A stretch of DNA of 64,000 nucleotides from Abelmoschus esculentus (GCA_035048815.1 JAUCBN010000006.1:15701001-15765000); one strand, 5' to 3'. Counted from the first letter of the stretch, positions 12,601 to 25,885 are shown. Program-made: numbers and translations. Notes: a model not told the origin generated them from the letters alone.

Positions 12601-12890
12601 CTTCTAAAGGAAGTTCCATGAGATCTGCCACAAACACCTCCCCTTCCACAACAAGGGGACATCTCCTGAAAACCTTATACACTAAAAAGGATTGGCCCAC
12701 AGGTCAAAATAGTTAAAACACCCTCGGTGTCCTCAACAGAGTGGGTGGAACCATTGTCACGCAAAGAAAAGTACGAAACAGAAAAGATGGTAAAGGTACC
12801 TGCGATAACATCAGGCTCATATTAGTCATCTCTACGTCTGGAGGCATACACAAGAGCTGGCTGACGAGCCTCAGAAACGGATGGCCCTCC
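9651..12890 (-). pseudogene. gypsy pol remnant: protease, RT, RNase H, integrase
   Basis: The frame is broken into segments. Protease remnant 12425-12700 contains LILGMDWL. Reverse transcriptase lies at 11999-12370 (FIRPSSSPWGALVLFVKKKDG, in two parts of the palm) and 11424-11891, with the catalytic FIDD at 11787-11798. RNase H lies at 10831-11280 (YPTHDLELASVVFAL, TDHKSLKYL, ANIVVDALSRK). The integrase core lies at 9889-10545 (TMDFVTGLP-like start, SDRDPRF, HPQTDG), and the integrase C-terminal part at 9651-9839. A TAG stop at 10255-10257 follows HPQTDG directly. Several stops look like C-to-T or G-to-A changes, as expected from decay of methylated DNA. No functional product is possible. Confidence 0.9.
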
Positions 12891-14210
12891 ACCCTGGTTG
12901 CCTTGACCAATAGAATCGGATCGAACAGCAGACCCAGAAGTTCTACTTTGAAAATGCCCTAAAGCTGGTGTTTGAGCGGATGACTGTGATCTAAAAGGTG
13001 TCTGAGTGCACACAGGAGTCTGAGTCGGTGGTAGACTAACGGAGGATGGATGAGAGTAGTCTCTCAGGAAGTGCTCAGAAGAACCACATCGGAAACAAGC
13101 TCTAGTCTTCTTCCTACACTCGCCCCTATGCATGTTGCCACAAAAGTTACACGCTGGTACAGTTGGGATTCCAGAAGAACCACCCCGGCTAATAGAAGAG
13201 TCATGAGGTGTAGTAGGCTGATGGTAGGAACCACCTCTCTAACTCGGTGCAGATCGAGCCCTCTTATCAGGGCGACCATAAGACTCACCATGGTTGAAAT
13301 GCCCCTAGATCAACCACAGTCCTTCCTACGATCCTTATCTATGCCCTGCTCTCGACCCTGATCTCTCGTAACCTGGCTATTAGAAAGTTTCTCTAAATCC
13401 TCAACAGTCTTTGCCCGGTTCACCAGGTCCTCAAAAATCACATCATGATGCGTGGTTACATGATCTCGGATACCAATGCGGAGACTCTCAAGAAATTTAT
13501 CACACTTATATTTCTCTGTGGACACTATCTCAGCATCATATCTCATCAGATCTAAAAACTAAAGTTCATACTTAGCCACTATCATAGCACCCTGCACCAA
13601 GTCTCTAAAGGTTGATGCCTCTCTTTCATATATCGGTCACCCAGATAACGATTCCTGAACCATTCCTTGAAAAAATCTCAGGTCAGTCTGTCGGGGGCAA
13701 CACTATTCACCACAGACTCCCACCAGATGTGGGAATTACTATCAAGCATAGCCACAGCTCCTAGGTATCTCATAACTAGTTCCAAACCTAGATGATTCAT
13801 CCGTCTCTCTGTATCATACAACCAGGTCTCTGCATCTGAAGGTGCACCCGTCAAGGATCCAAATAAAATCCTCACTCCATTAGCGATCAGGATCTGAGAG
13901 ATTGGTGCCTCTGGTACAACACCTAAAGCTCTAAAAGCCCCCTGTAGCAACTAAAGGAGTTGCCTACTTAAGGTTTCATCCGTCACACAGCAGTAGGCTC
14001 GGTGCTCGGTACTGATGCCCCTATAACCGGGGTAGACATATCATTGTCTGCAGCAGACAGAGGGTTAGGCGGTACATTGGTACTTGGGGGAACATGTGGA
14101 TTCGGAGGAACGATAGGTGGAGGATCACTAATATGTTCCTCTATAGGATCAGCAAAATTGGTCGCTCGACCATGCCCTCGGATGGTTCGGTGAGCTCTAC
14201 GGGAACTCAT
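12891..14210 (-). pseudogene. gypsy gag remnant
   Basis: It starts at ATG 14208-14210 with a proline-rich N-terminus (PPPIVPPNPHVPP), then a capsid-like region at 13678-13950 (WLYDTERRM, SHIWWESV) and a second piece at 13310-13546 (CDKFLESLRIGIRDHV). A zinc-knuckle segment near 13066-13110 reads CFRCGSSEHFLRDY, in which the last cysteine of the C-x2-C-x4-H-x4-C pattern is replaced by tyrosine. Frameshifts separate the pieces. Confidence 0.85.
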
Positions 14211-14377
14211 AGAGTTTAGGAAATCTATAAGGATTAAACGTAGGAAATTAGAATTGACACCGGAGAACCATACACAATACAGAAAGACTAGGTGACCTGG
14301 CCTTACAGATATAAAAATATAACGATTTAACCGAAAACATTTTATTTAGGACCATCACAGTCCGAGAATCATAAAAC

Positions 14378-14396
14378 CTGGCTCTGATACCAACTA
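14378..14396 (-). other. primer-binding site, initiator tRNA-Met
   Basis: On the minus strand the sequence just inside the 5' LTR contains TTGGTATCAGAGCCAGG, complementary to the 3' end of plant initiator-methionine tRNA. It is two to three bases from the LTR end. It fixes the element's orientation and LTR boundary. Confidence 0.88.
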
Positions 14397-14398
14397 AA

Positions 14399-15519
14399 TG
14401 TAACCCCTATACCGGCCTATGCGAGAAGCCAGACTAGAGGTCACATTAATTGTTAAAATATAAATCAAGTTTCAAGTAAACCAAAATAACCGAAATGAAA
14501 AATAAAATTGGATGTCACTTAAATCAAGTAAAAACGTTACTAAAATACGGTGTCCTAAAAACATAGTTATTCACGAAAAGTAATCCTTAAATCTAAAGTC
14601 AAACATAAAATATTTGAAATAACATCGTCGACAAAATAGCTCATGTCACCCTAAACGTAACTGGAAATTTAAAGTATTACTTCAAAGAATAACTGAAAAT
14701 GAGTAGATCCTTCAAGTGCCAAATCCGAGATGCCTATTTACGACTATCTAAAAGAGGGAGAAAACGGTATGAGCTACGAAGCCCAGTGTGTTCCAATAGT
14801 GAAAGTAAAATACAAGTAAAATCAATAAACGATAATAACTGTAAATCAGGTCATGTATATGCTTGTCATGCTACCCTCCAATCGAACTCCTATATACAGT
14901 TCCCCAGAACAGTATCGGACACAGGCAATAACCTAGGCCCACCGGGGAGAAGGTACCGATCTAAGGAATCACCTTAGGGTACAAGCGGAATTACCCCGAT
15001 CATAGTACGAGAACCGATATCAGGTGGAATTACCCTAACCGAAGCTAGGAACAGTAAACAGGTGGAATTACTAGCGGGATTAAGGTTGAACCGAAACTCA
15101 AAACTATATATATTTCACCCCAGACCTAAGATATCAAGCATGCAGTAATATCAGGAATAATGATAACAGCGTTAAGAAATAATCCGATGTCATGTATACA
15201 CCAAAACAAGAAATATTATAAAGAGTATTTCATGCTTAAAGTTCAAAATATATATTTACGTAAAATACAGAAAAAGTAGTCATGTGCACATATCAAGTTC
15301 GTTCAAAATAGAAAAACAGTGGTATACAGTTATATAGCACACAAGGAAACACACCTCGAATGGCAGAAACAGGTAGATGATCTACTGGGCGTTCGAACCT
15401 CGCTCTATAGCAGTACTAGACCCTAGAAATATAAGATATAATTTTATTAAAACAGGAGCTAAAAACTGAATAAACTAACTAGGGGTATAAGAACATACGG
15501 GATACGATCGGATCAAGGG
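14399..15519 (-). repeat. truncated 5' LTR of the gypsy element
   Basis: It matches 7147 to about 8400 of the 3' LTR closely, with one copy rather than two of the 128-bp segment. After GGGATACGATCGGATCAAGGG the match stops and the 1.15-kb tandem array begins. The missing ~1.07 kb includes the U3 promoter end, so the element cannot be transcribed from its own 5' LTR. Confidence 0.85.
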
Positions 15520-16123
15520 TAGGTGATTTGAAGTTTCAGAAATCAGAATTTATTAACAAACTTGATATGTTCATCAAAATCGATTAACAAGACACTTTGA
15601 TTACATAAACACCAAAAAGGTTGAGCATAAAATATTGCATCAGATCTCCAAGGTTATTTAGCATAAAAAATATACAAAATTCATACGAAAATTAACCATA
15701 AACATGAGATTCAACACAAGCATGCAACATATTTCAGTAAAACAAGTTCAAAACAGAAAAAATGATTTTATGAAAAATACAGAATAAACAGAGAAAGAAA
15801 AAGCGATCAGAACTTTCGTAACTTCAGTTTAACATCAAACTTTTACCCTACTACAAATAATTTCTATCATCACATCACTTTAATTCTCATTGTTCGTACA
15901 CATAAATGTAAAAACTCAGAAAAACCCAATTTAAATATATAAAAAAATATGGGAAGAAAGATAAGATCAAAAGTTCTTAGAGGAATTGTGATACCGCTAC
16001 AGGATAATCCTCCGGTACACAAGAAGATTCATAATCAAAAATACTTTTAATTGAAAAAAGTGAAAAGAAAAAAAAGATCTATGAAGGAACCATTGCTGCT
16101 TACAGAAGGAGGCGAAAAGAGCA

Positions 16124-16131
16124 TATTTATA
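16124..16131 (-). promoter_or_regulatory. TATA-box motif inside the 1.15-kb repeat unit (representative)
   Basis: On the minus strand unit 1 reads CTATAAATATGCTCTTTTCG. The equivalent position keeps TATAAATA in units 1, 3, 4, 5, 7 and 8 (for example 28779-28786) and is mutated in units 2 and 6. The flanks resemble a plant Pol II core promoter: A+T-rich upstream, C+T-rich just downstream. Whether it is used is unknown. Confidence 0.4.
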
Positions 16132-19100
16132 GAAGAAGAAAGAAACCCTATTCACCACTTAAAACTTAAAAAGCGCGACAATAAATTTTAAAAATGGAAA
16201 TATAAAATTTATATTATATATGAAATATATTTCATGTATAAAATTTATACTATATATAAATATATTTCATATATAGAATAATATTATACATGGAAATATG
16301 AAATGTATATTATATATGAAAATAAACATGACCTGAAATGAAACCAAACTGAAATGTATCCAAACTGAAATCTACCCGTCTCAAAAAAAATTATAAATTA
16401 TTCAATTTGGACCTGAACCGTTTGAATCCGACCCAAAACAGGTTCGGTCTGCAAGACCCGTACCTGAAATAGACTTGCACCCGAAATGGACCCGTACCCA
16501 AAATGAACCCTACTCGGCCCAAATCGATTCAAGATATCAATTCAACACTAAATGACCTATATCCGATTTTACCCGACATGATAGTACCCGACCTGAAACA
16601 TATTCGAGTAATTGTTTTTACACATCTGATTGTGAAGATAATTCTGAGAAATTAATCTTAAATCTTCACTTTGAGCGAAGTGATTTGAAGTTTCAGAAAT
16701 CAGAATTTATTAAAAAGCTTGATATGTTCATCAAAATCGATTAACAAGGCACTTTGATTACATAAACACCAAAAAAGTTGAGCATAAAATATTCTATCAA
16801 ATCTCCAAGGTGATTTAGCATAAAAATATACAAAATTAATACGAAAATTACCCATAAACATGAGATTCAACACAAGCACGCAACATATTTCAGTAAAACA
16901 AGTTCAAAATAGAAAAAAAAGATTTTATGGAAAATACAGAATAAACAGAGAAAGAAAAAGCAATCAGAACTTTTCGTAACTTCAGTTTAACATCAAACTT
17001 TTACCCTACTACAAATAATTTCTACCATCACATCGCTTTAATTCTCATTGTTCGTACACATAAATGTAAAAACCCAGATAAAACCAAATTAAAATATATA
17101 ACAAATATGAGAAGAAAAATAAGCTTAGAAGTTCTTAGAGGGATTATGATACCGCCACAGGATAATCCTCCGATACACAAGAAAATTCATAATCAAAAAT
17201 ACTTTTAAAAGAAAAAAATCTATGAAAGAACCAGTGTCGCTTACAAAGGGAGGCAAAAAGAGAGTATTTACAGAAGAAAAAAAACCTATTCACCACTTAA
17301 AACTTAAAAAGTACGATAATAAATTTTGAAAATGTAAATATAAAACTTATATTATATATGTAATATATTCCATGTATAAAATTTATACTATATATAAATA
17401 TATTTCATATATACAATAATATTATACAAGGAAATATGAAATGTATACTATATATGAAAATGAACATGACTTGAAATGTAACCGGACTGAAATGTATCCA
17501 GACTGAAATCTACCCATCCCAAAATAAAATTATAAATTATCCAATTTGGACCTGAACCGTTTAAACCCGACCTAAAACAAACCCAATCTGAAAGACTCGT
17601 ACCCGAAATGGACCTGTACCCAAAATGAATCCTACCCGTCCCAAATCGAGTCAAGATATCAAATCAACACTAAATGACCTATATCCAATTTTACCCGACC
17701 TGATACATATCTGAGTAATTATTTTTACACATCTACTTGTGAGGAAAATCCTGAGAAATTAATCTTCAATCTTCACTTTTTCCGAAGTGATTAGAAGTTT
17801 CAGAAATCAGAATTTATTAACAAACTTGATAAGTTCATCAAAATCGATTAACAATGCACTTTGATTACATAAACACCAAAAAAGTTGAGCATAAAATATT
17901 GCATCAGATCTCCAAGGTGATTTAGCATAAAAAATGTACAAAATTCATACGAAAATTACTCATAAACATAAGATTCAACACAGGCACGCAGAAGATTTCA
18001 GCAAAAAATTCAAAACAAAAAAATAATTTTATGGAAAATACATAATAAACAGTGAAAGAAAAAGCGATCAGAACTTGTCGTAATTTCAGTTTAACATCAA
18101 ACTTTTACCCTACTATAAATAATTTCTATCATCACATCGCTTTAATTCTCATTGTTCTTACACATAAATGTATAAACCAAAAAAAACAATTTAAATATAT
18201 AACAAATATAGGAAGAAAGATAGGCTTAGAAGTTCTTAGAGGGATTGTAATACCGCTACAGGATAATCCTCCGGTACAAAAGAAGATCCATAATCGAAAA
18301 TACTTTTAAAAGAAAAAAATAAGAAGAAAAAAAATCTATGAAGGAACCAGTGCCGCTTACAGAAGGAGGCGAAAAGAGCGTATTTATAGAAGAAGAAAGA
18401 AACCTTATTCACCACTTAAACTTAAAAAATGCGACAATAAATTTTAAAAATGGAAATATAAAATTTATAAATATATTCCATATATATAATTTATACTATA
18501 TCTAAATATATTCCATATATTGAATTTATACTATATATAAAATGATATTATACATGGAAATATAAAATATATACTATATAAGAAAATATAGAATGTATAA
18601 TATTATATACATAAAAATATATAATATGTATGTACATGTATATAATATATATTATATGTATATTTATATATAAGAATGTACGTATATGTATACTTATTAT
18701 TATATGTATATGCATATATATTAGATGTATATATTAATATATGTATATAATATACATTAATATATACTATGTACATAATATAGTTTAATACATATATAAT
18801 ATACTTATATATTATACTTTATGTATTAATGTATTATATGTAATATATAATATAGTTTCATATATATAATATAATTAAATATATATTAATATATGTATTT
18901 AATTTGTTTATGAATTAATGTATGTATATTATTAATGCTTTAAGTCTAACAATGATCCCCTGAGCCCAAATCACTAAATTAGGACCAATTCTTCAATCAC
19001 TAAATTAATTCTCTATGATCAAATTGAAACAATTTTAAAATATATAATATGATTTAATTAAATGAGGACCAAATCGAATAAAAAAATTATAACTTTTTCT

Positions 19101-20403
19101 AGTGATCATAACAAAATTGAAATAATTGTAAAAGAAAATATAGAGCGACACGAGATTCGATTTTTTAGGCGCAACCTATATAAAAATATAAGAAATTTTT
19201 TACTCGAACTAAAGTAGTGTCAAATGAATATCTAAATCTATTTTTATATATTTTTAATTGATTATATTTAATCAAAGTTTATTATTTGATTATATGTTGA
19301 AATAATAACAATCCTCCAAAATTTACTATATATATTAATTTCCTCCAAAATTTTGTTTTTCCTCTTTTTTATATAATTGCCAAAACTTATTTATATTTTC
19401 CTCCAAAATTTTGATAACTTATATCCTTCCAAAAATTTTACATTAAAAATAAATTAACCTCAAACTTAAAAAAATAAGTGGCTTATTTTCTTCAAAATTT
19501 TGTCTTTTATCTCTTTTTTTATCAATTATTTTTGTTTAATTTAATTGAGTCATAATTTAGATTAGTTTAATAAAAATCTACTTTTTGATTTTAGAATTCT
19601 TTTAATTATGGTTGTAATTTATATTTTTATATTTTAATTTAACTTAATTAATCCTATGTTCCATAAGTTAATATAATTTAATTAAATATTAATTTAAAAT
19701 TAAAATTAAAATTAAATACATTAAAACTAAATAAAATAATAAATAAATAAATTTAATTAAATATATAATACTAAATTTAAATATTAATCCCTAAATTAAT
19801 TCTCATGTCTAATTCTATTTTTTAATCTTAATTATATTGACCAATATTTTAAATTCATCAAATTATAGATATAATTAATTATATGTAATGTAAATATTAA
19901 TTCTTGTTAATATTAGTTCAGGTCAATAATAGATCGGGTTCAAAATAAGTCAGGTCATTTATCAAGTCGGGTTCAAAACAAGTCGGATAAAATCAGGTCT
20001 TGGGTCGATTCAGTCATGTATTATCGATTATTTGTCAGGTCAGACTCGGGTTTGGGTTTATTTCAATCGTATGCAAGTCGAATTTCGGGTCCACGGTAAC
20101 AAGTTGAAATCGAGTTTGGGTCATTCTCGGTCAGATACAGTTCGTGTTCAATTACTATAGTAACAGGTCAAACTCATGTTCAGGTCAACAATAGTCAGAT
20201 ACAGATCGAGTTTAGATCATTACATTCCCAGGTCAAACCAGGTTATGACTCGAACAAGTTTCAGTCGGATTTTCAGTTCGGGTCAACTTTTTACGTCCCT
20301 ATTCAAGCATATATCGTTTAGTAAATACCACTTAAATCTCATCCCCACGAGAAATTTTATTTTTGTTTTCTTATCAATAATGATATTTCTTGAACACGTT
20401 ATT

Positions 20404-20688
20404 GAATAGGGTTGTAAATGAGACGAGAAAGATCGCGAGTTACCTAGATTCGACTCGATCAAAACACAAATCGATTGAACTCGGCTCGAGTTTTTAATGA
20501 GCTGAGCCGAACTACTTGATACCCGACTCAAAAAGCTCACGAGCTACTCGAAAATATAATGTACTACTTTTTATTTTCATAATTTAAAATCTAAATTTCT
20601 AAATTTAAAACCCTAAAATATAAATCTAACATAAGTCTAAAACCCTAAAAATTATGTTTCAGTTTACACAACTTGTCTATCAAAGTTT
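20404..20688 (+). mobile_element. hAT-like MITE, truncated copy
   Basis: It begins TAGGGTTGTAAATGAGACGAG and matches, in reverse orientation, the right half of the MITE at 40538-41051, through GGCTCGAGTTTTTAATGAGCTGAGCC to CAACTTGTCTATCAAAGTTTT. It then breaks off into the TA-rich tract. The copy at 30803 continues past this point, so 20688 is the edge of the block-1 duplication. Confidence 0.7.
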
Positions 20689-20690
20689 TG

Positions 20691-22190
20691 AGAAATGAAT
20701 CTTCAATATATAATACACATTATGATATATAATACACATAATATAATATATAAATATATAATAAATATTTTAATATGTAATGTGATATATAATACGTATA
20801 TTATAATATATGAATATATAATACACATTACTATATGTAATATGATATATAATACATATATTATAATATATAAATATATAATACATATTATAATATGTAC
20901 TATGATATATAGTAGTATAATACATATATTATAATATATAAATATATAAGTATATAATATATAAATATATAATATTATGATACATATACATATAATATGA
21001 TACATGTATAATACATATACATATATTATATATTATAATATATGCTATGATACATAATACAAATACATTAAAAATTAATATAATATAAAATTATATGAAT
21101 TATATTATAATATATACTATAATAGATATATACTAGATGTATAATTGTATATATGTATATAATAAATATTATAAGCATATATACATATAATATAATATAT
21201 TATACATATATATTATAAGTATATATGCATATATAATTTACATAATTACATATACATATATTAAATTATTAATATATTATATTTATATAATATACATTTA
21301 TGATATATATACATATATTCATATACTAATGCATATAATAATGTAATCTACTATACTAAATTACAAATGTATATTATATACATATAGATAACATAATACA
21401 TATACATCTAGACATCTAGTATATAATACATTATACATTTAGTTATACATACATGATACATCTAATTATTATGTATAAATATATTAATGTATATATTAAT
21501 GTATTATGTATACATATACTAGTATAGTATATATTAGTATACTATGTATAATATACTAATGTATTACTACTAGTCTAGTCTACTATGTATTCATCTAATC
21601 ACTATAGTATATATGAATGTACTATGTATAACATTATACATATATGATTTATTAATTTATACATGATAATTGATACATATAACATATACTAATGTACTAC
21701 TACTAGTCTAGTCTACTATGTATACATCTAATCGCTATAGTATATATGAATGTACTATGTATACATTATACATATATGATATATTAATGTATACGTCTAA
21801 TTACCAATATATATTATATACGTGTTTATATTAAATTATTAATGTATTATATATATATAGTATTATATATTTCATATTTTCATATATAGTATAAATTTCT
21901 TTTCCATATATTGTATTAAATCTATTTATAGTATTATTTAATTTCCAAAAATAGTATTATTACATATATAGTATTAATCCATATATAATATTATTCTATT
22001 TCCAAAATTAGTATTATTTCATATGTAGTATTATTCCATTTTCAGAAATAGTATTAGTCTATATATAATATTATTCTATATATAGTATAATTTTTATGCA
22101 TAGTATAAATTCCGTATTTGATATAAATTTTATATATATTATATCAAGTGCTACTGAAAGACGTTAGATATTAAATAATTAATTCAACCT
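20691..22190. repeat. TA-rich low-complexity tract
   Basis: About 1.5 kb of ATAATATATA-type sequence with internal short repeats. A segment containing ACTACTAGTCTAGTCTACTATG occurs twice, near 21566 and 21697. From 21880 to 22150 there is a series of ATAGTATTATTCCATTTCC-like units. Open frames here are only by-products of TA repeats. No gene is seen. Confidence 0.8.
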
Positions 22191-22231
22191 TAATAATCAA
22201 ACTTATTTACCTATTTTACAAAATCAAACTT

Positions 22232-23456
22232 AATAATTTTGATTATTATTAATTTAAAACCAAAATTAATTCAAACTGAAACAAAATCAACTTGAAATGA
22301 ACACGATCTAAAATAAACATGACCTGAAATACAACAGAACAAAAATGTACCCAACCTGAAATCTACTCGACCTGAAATAAAATTGTAAATTATCCAATTT
22401 GGACCAGAATTGTTTGAACACAACCTAAAACAGACTCGATCTGAAATAGACCCGCACCCGAAATTAATTTAAACTTAATAATTTTGATTATTATTAATTT
22501 AAAACCAAAATTAATTCAAACCGAAACAAAATCAACTTGAAATGTACACGATCTAAAATAAACATGACCTGAAATACAACAGAATAGAAATGACCCAACC
22601 TGAAATCTACTCGACCTGAAATAAAATTATAAATTATCCAATTTGGACCAGAATTGTTTGAACACAACCTAAAACAGACTCGATCTGAAATAGATCCGCA
22701 CCCGAAATTAATTCAAACTTAATAATTTTGATTATTATTAATTTAAAACCAAAATTAATTCAAACTGAAACAAAATCAACTTGAAATGTACACGATCTAA
22801 AATAAACATGACCTAAAATACAACAGAACAAAAATGTACCCAACCTGAAATCTACTCGACCTGAAATAAAATTGTAAATTATCCAATTTGGACCAGAATT
22901 GTTTGAACACAACCTAAAACAGACTCGATCTGAAATAGATCCGCACCCGAAATTAATTCAAACTTAATAATTTTGATTATTATTAATTTAAAACCAAAAT
23001 TAATTCAAACTGAAACAAAATCAACTTGAAATGTACACGATCTAAAATAAACATGACCTGAAATACAACAGAACAAAAATGTACCCAACCTGAAATCTAC
23101 TCGACCTGAAATAAAATTGTAAATTATCCAATTTGGACCAGAATTGTTTGAACACAACCTAAAACAGACTCGATCTGAAATAGACCCGCACCCGAAATTA
23201 ATTCAAACTTAATAATTTTGATTATTATTAATTTAAAACCAAAATTAATTCAAACTGAAACAAAATCAACTTGAAATGTACACGATCTAAAATAAACATG
23301 ACCTAAAATACAACAGAACAAAAATGTACCCAACCTGAAATCTACTCCACCTGAAATATAATTGTAAATTATCCAATTTGGACTAGAATTGTTTGAACAC
23401 AACCTAAAACAAACTCAATCTGAAATAGACCCGCACCCGAAATGAACTCGTACCTG
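22232..23456 (+). repeat. tandem array, five copies of a 245-bp unit
   Basis: The marker AATAATTTTGATTATTATT occurs at 22232, 22477, 22721, 22966 and 23211, a spacing of 244-245 bases. The copies differ by only a few bases each, so amplification is recent. The unit contains CCAATTTGGACC and CCCGCACCCGAAAT, so it is an expanded piece of the same sequence that lies at the end of each 1.15-kb unit. Confidence 0.92.
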
Positions 23457-25885
23457 ACCTGAATCAAGTCAAAACATCAAATCAACCAGAAATAAACTAT
23501 ATCTAATTTTATTCGACCTGACAGTAAATATTTTTACATCCCTACTTGTGAAGATAATCCTGAAAAATTAATCTCCAATCTTCACTTTTATCGAAGTGAT
23601 TAGAAGTTTCAGAAACCAAAATTTATTAACAAACTTGATAAGCTCATCACAATTGATTAACAAGGCACTTTGATTATAAAAACACCAAAAAAGTTGAACA
23701 TAAAAAATTATATCAGATCTCCAAGGTGATTTAGCATAAAAATGTATAAAATTCATACGAAAATTACCCATAAACATGAGATACAACACAAGCACGCAAC
23801 ATATTTAAGTAAAACAAGTTCAACAGAAAAAAATGATTTTATAGAAAATACAGAATAAACAGATAAACAAAAAGCGACCAGAACTTGTCGTAACTTCAGT
23901 TTAACATCAAACTTTTATCCTACTACAAATAATTTCTATCATCACATCGCTTTAATTCTTTGTTCTTACACATAAATGTAAAAAACAAAAAAAAACAATT
24001 TAAATATATAACAAATATGAGAAGAAAGATAACCTCAAAAGTTCTAAAATGGATTGTGATACCGTCACAGAAAAATCCTCTAGTACGCAAGAAGATTCAT
24101 TATCGAAAATAATTTTAAAACAAAATAAAAATAAAAAAAAAGTATATGAAGCAACCAGTGTCGCTTACAGAAGAAGACGAAAAGAGCATATTTATAGAAG
24201 AAGAAAGAAACCATACTAGTCACTTAAAACTTAAAATGTACGGCAATAAATTTCAAAAATGGAAATATAAAATTTATAATATGTATGAAATATATTTCAT
24301 ATATAAAATTTAAACTATATATAAATATATTACATATATAGAATAATATTATACATGGAAATATGAAATGTATACTATACATGAAAATAAACATGACCTG
24401 AAATGCAATCGAACTGAAATGTATCCAGACTGAAATCTACCCGTCTCGAAAAAAATTATAAATTATCAAATTTGGACCTGAACCGTTTGAACCCGACCTA
24501 AAATATACTCAATCAGAAATGGACGCGTACCCAAAATGGACCCGCACCTGAAATGGACACGCACTCAAAATGGACCCGTACCCGAAATTGACTCGTACCC
24601 GACCTGAATCAAGTCAAAACATCAAATAAACCTGAAATGAACTATATCTGATTTTACCCGACTTGAAACACATCCGAGTAATTGTTTTTACATCCCTACT
24701 TGTGAAGATAATCCAGAAAAATTAATCTTCAATCTTCACTTTTATCGAAGTTATTAGAAGTTTCAGAAATCAGAATTTATTAACAAACTTGACATGTTCA
24801 TCAAAATCGATTAACAAGGAACTTTGATTGCATAACCACCAAAAAATTTGAGCATAAAAAATTGCAACAGATATCCAAGGTGATTTAAAATAAAAAATGT
24901 ACAAAATTCATACGAAAATTACCCATAAGCATGAGATTCAACACAAGCACGCAAAAGATTTCAGTAAAACAGATCATAATAGAAAAATGATTTTATAGAA
25001 AATACAGAATAAACAGAGAAAGAAAAAGAAATAAAAAACTTGTCGTAACTTCAGTTTAACAGCAAACTTTTACCCTACTACAAATAATTTCTATCATCAC
25101 ATCGCTTTAATTCTCATTGTTCTTACACATAAATGTAAAATCCCAGAAAAAACCCAATTTAAATATATAACAAATATAGGAAGAAAGATAAGCTCAGAAG
25201 TTCTTAAAGGGATTGTGATACCGTCACAAGATAATCCTCCAGTACACAAGAAGATTCATAATCGAAAATATTTCTAAAAGAAAAAATGAAAAGAAAAAAG
25301 ATCTATGAAGAAACCAATGTCGCTTACAGAAGGAGGCGAAAAGAGCGTATTTATAGAAGAAAAAAAAACCCTATTCACCACTTAAAACTTAAAAAGTGCA
25401 ACAATAAATTTTAAAAATAGAAATATAAAATTTATATTATATATGAAATATATTCCATGTATAAAATTTATACTATATATAAATATATTTCATATATAGA
25501 ATAATATTATACATGGAAATATAAAATGTATACTATATATGAAAATAAACATGACCTGAAATGCAACCGAATTGAAATGTATCCAGACTAAAATCTACCC
25601 GTCTCGAAAAAAAATTATAAATTATCCAATTTGGACCTGAACCATTTGAACTTGACCTAAAACAGACCCGGTCTGAAAGACTCGTACCTGAAATAGACTT
25701 GCACCCGAAATGGACCCGTACCCAAAATGAACCCTACTCGGCCTAAATCGAGTCAAGATATCAAATCAACACTAAATGACCTATATCCAATTTTACCCGA
25801 CCTGATACATATCTGAGTAATTATTTTTACACATCTACTTGTGAGGAAAATCCTGAGAAATTAATCTTCAATCTTCACTTTTTCC
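23457..25885 (-). repeat. 1.15-kb repeat units 4 and 5
   Basis: Two more head-to-tail units start at 23605 and 24759 with the marker AGTTTCAGAAA. Both keep the minus-strand TATAAATA motif and the GGAAAATCCTC/GATAATCCTCC segment. They have no long tail and join unit 6 directly. The extra ACCCGTACCC words at 24510-24600 are a small local expansion. Confidence 0.85.

Larger units (their letters stand above)
7147..15519 (-). mobile_element. Ty3/gypsy LTR retrotransposon, defective, chromovirus-like
   Basis: A minus-strand element with 3' LTR 7147-9468, internal region 9469-14398 and a truncated 5' LTR 14399-15519. From right to left the internal region encodes gag, protease, reverse transcriptase, RNase H and integrase, the Ty3/gypsy order. 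The primer site matches initiator-methionine tRNA and a polypurine tract abuts the 3' LTR. The integrase C-terminus (RIKPVAYQLELP, IHDVFHVSMLR) is of the type found in Del/Tekay-like chromoviruses; no intact chromodomain is readable. Many frameshifts and stops interrupt all genes. The right flank is lost, so no target duplication can be compared. Confidence 0.9.
15520..20690 (-). repeat. higher-order tandem repeat, block 1 (units 1-3 plus tail)
   Basis: Three head-to-tail units of a ~1.1-1.16-kb repeat begin at the marker AGTTTCAGAAATCAG at 15532, 16689 and 17796. The third continues into a TA-rich tail (18590-18950), an A+T-rich stretch and a GGTCAGATACAG-type repeat (19910-20290), and ends inside a MITE at about 20690. 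Every part recurs in the same order in block 2, shifted by 10.37-10.40 kb. Read on the minus strand each unit has a TATAAATA motif, a C+T-rich stretch and a noncoding body; strand is assigned from that motif. No protein frame is present. Confidence 0.85.

Noticed and set aside
9705..14193. Plus-strand open frames inside the gypsy element (for example at 9705, 11062, 13050)
   Set aside because: They are antisense to gag and pol and have no protein likeness; the minus-strand reading explains them.
20695..21005. Ile/Tyr-rich open frames in the TA-rich tract
   Set aside because: By-products of TA repeats with no protein character.
22232..23456. CRISPR-like regular repeats
   Set aside because: The 245-bp units are directly joined, with no spacers, in a plant genome.
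23880..23960. A GTGATGA...CTGA arrangement on the minus strand of each 1.15-kb unit, like a C/D-box snoRNA
   Set aside because: The spacing is short for a snoRNA and no terminal stem can be formed; it probably arose by chance.
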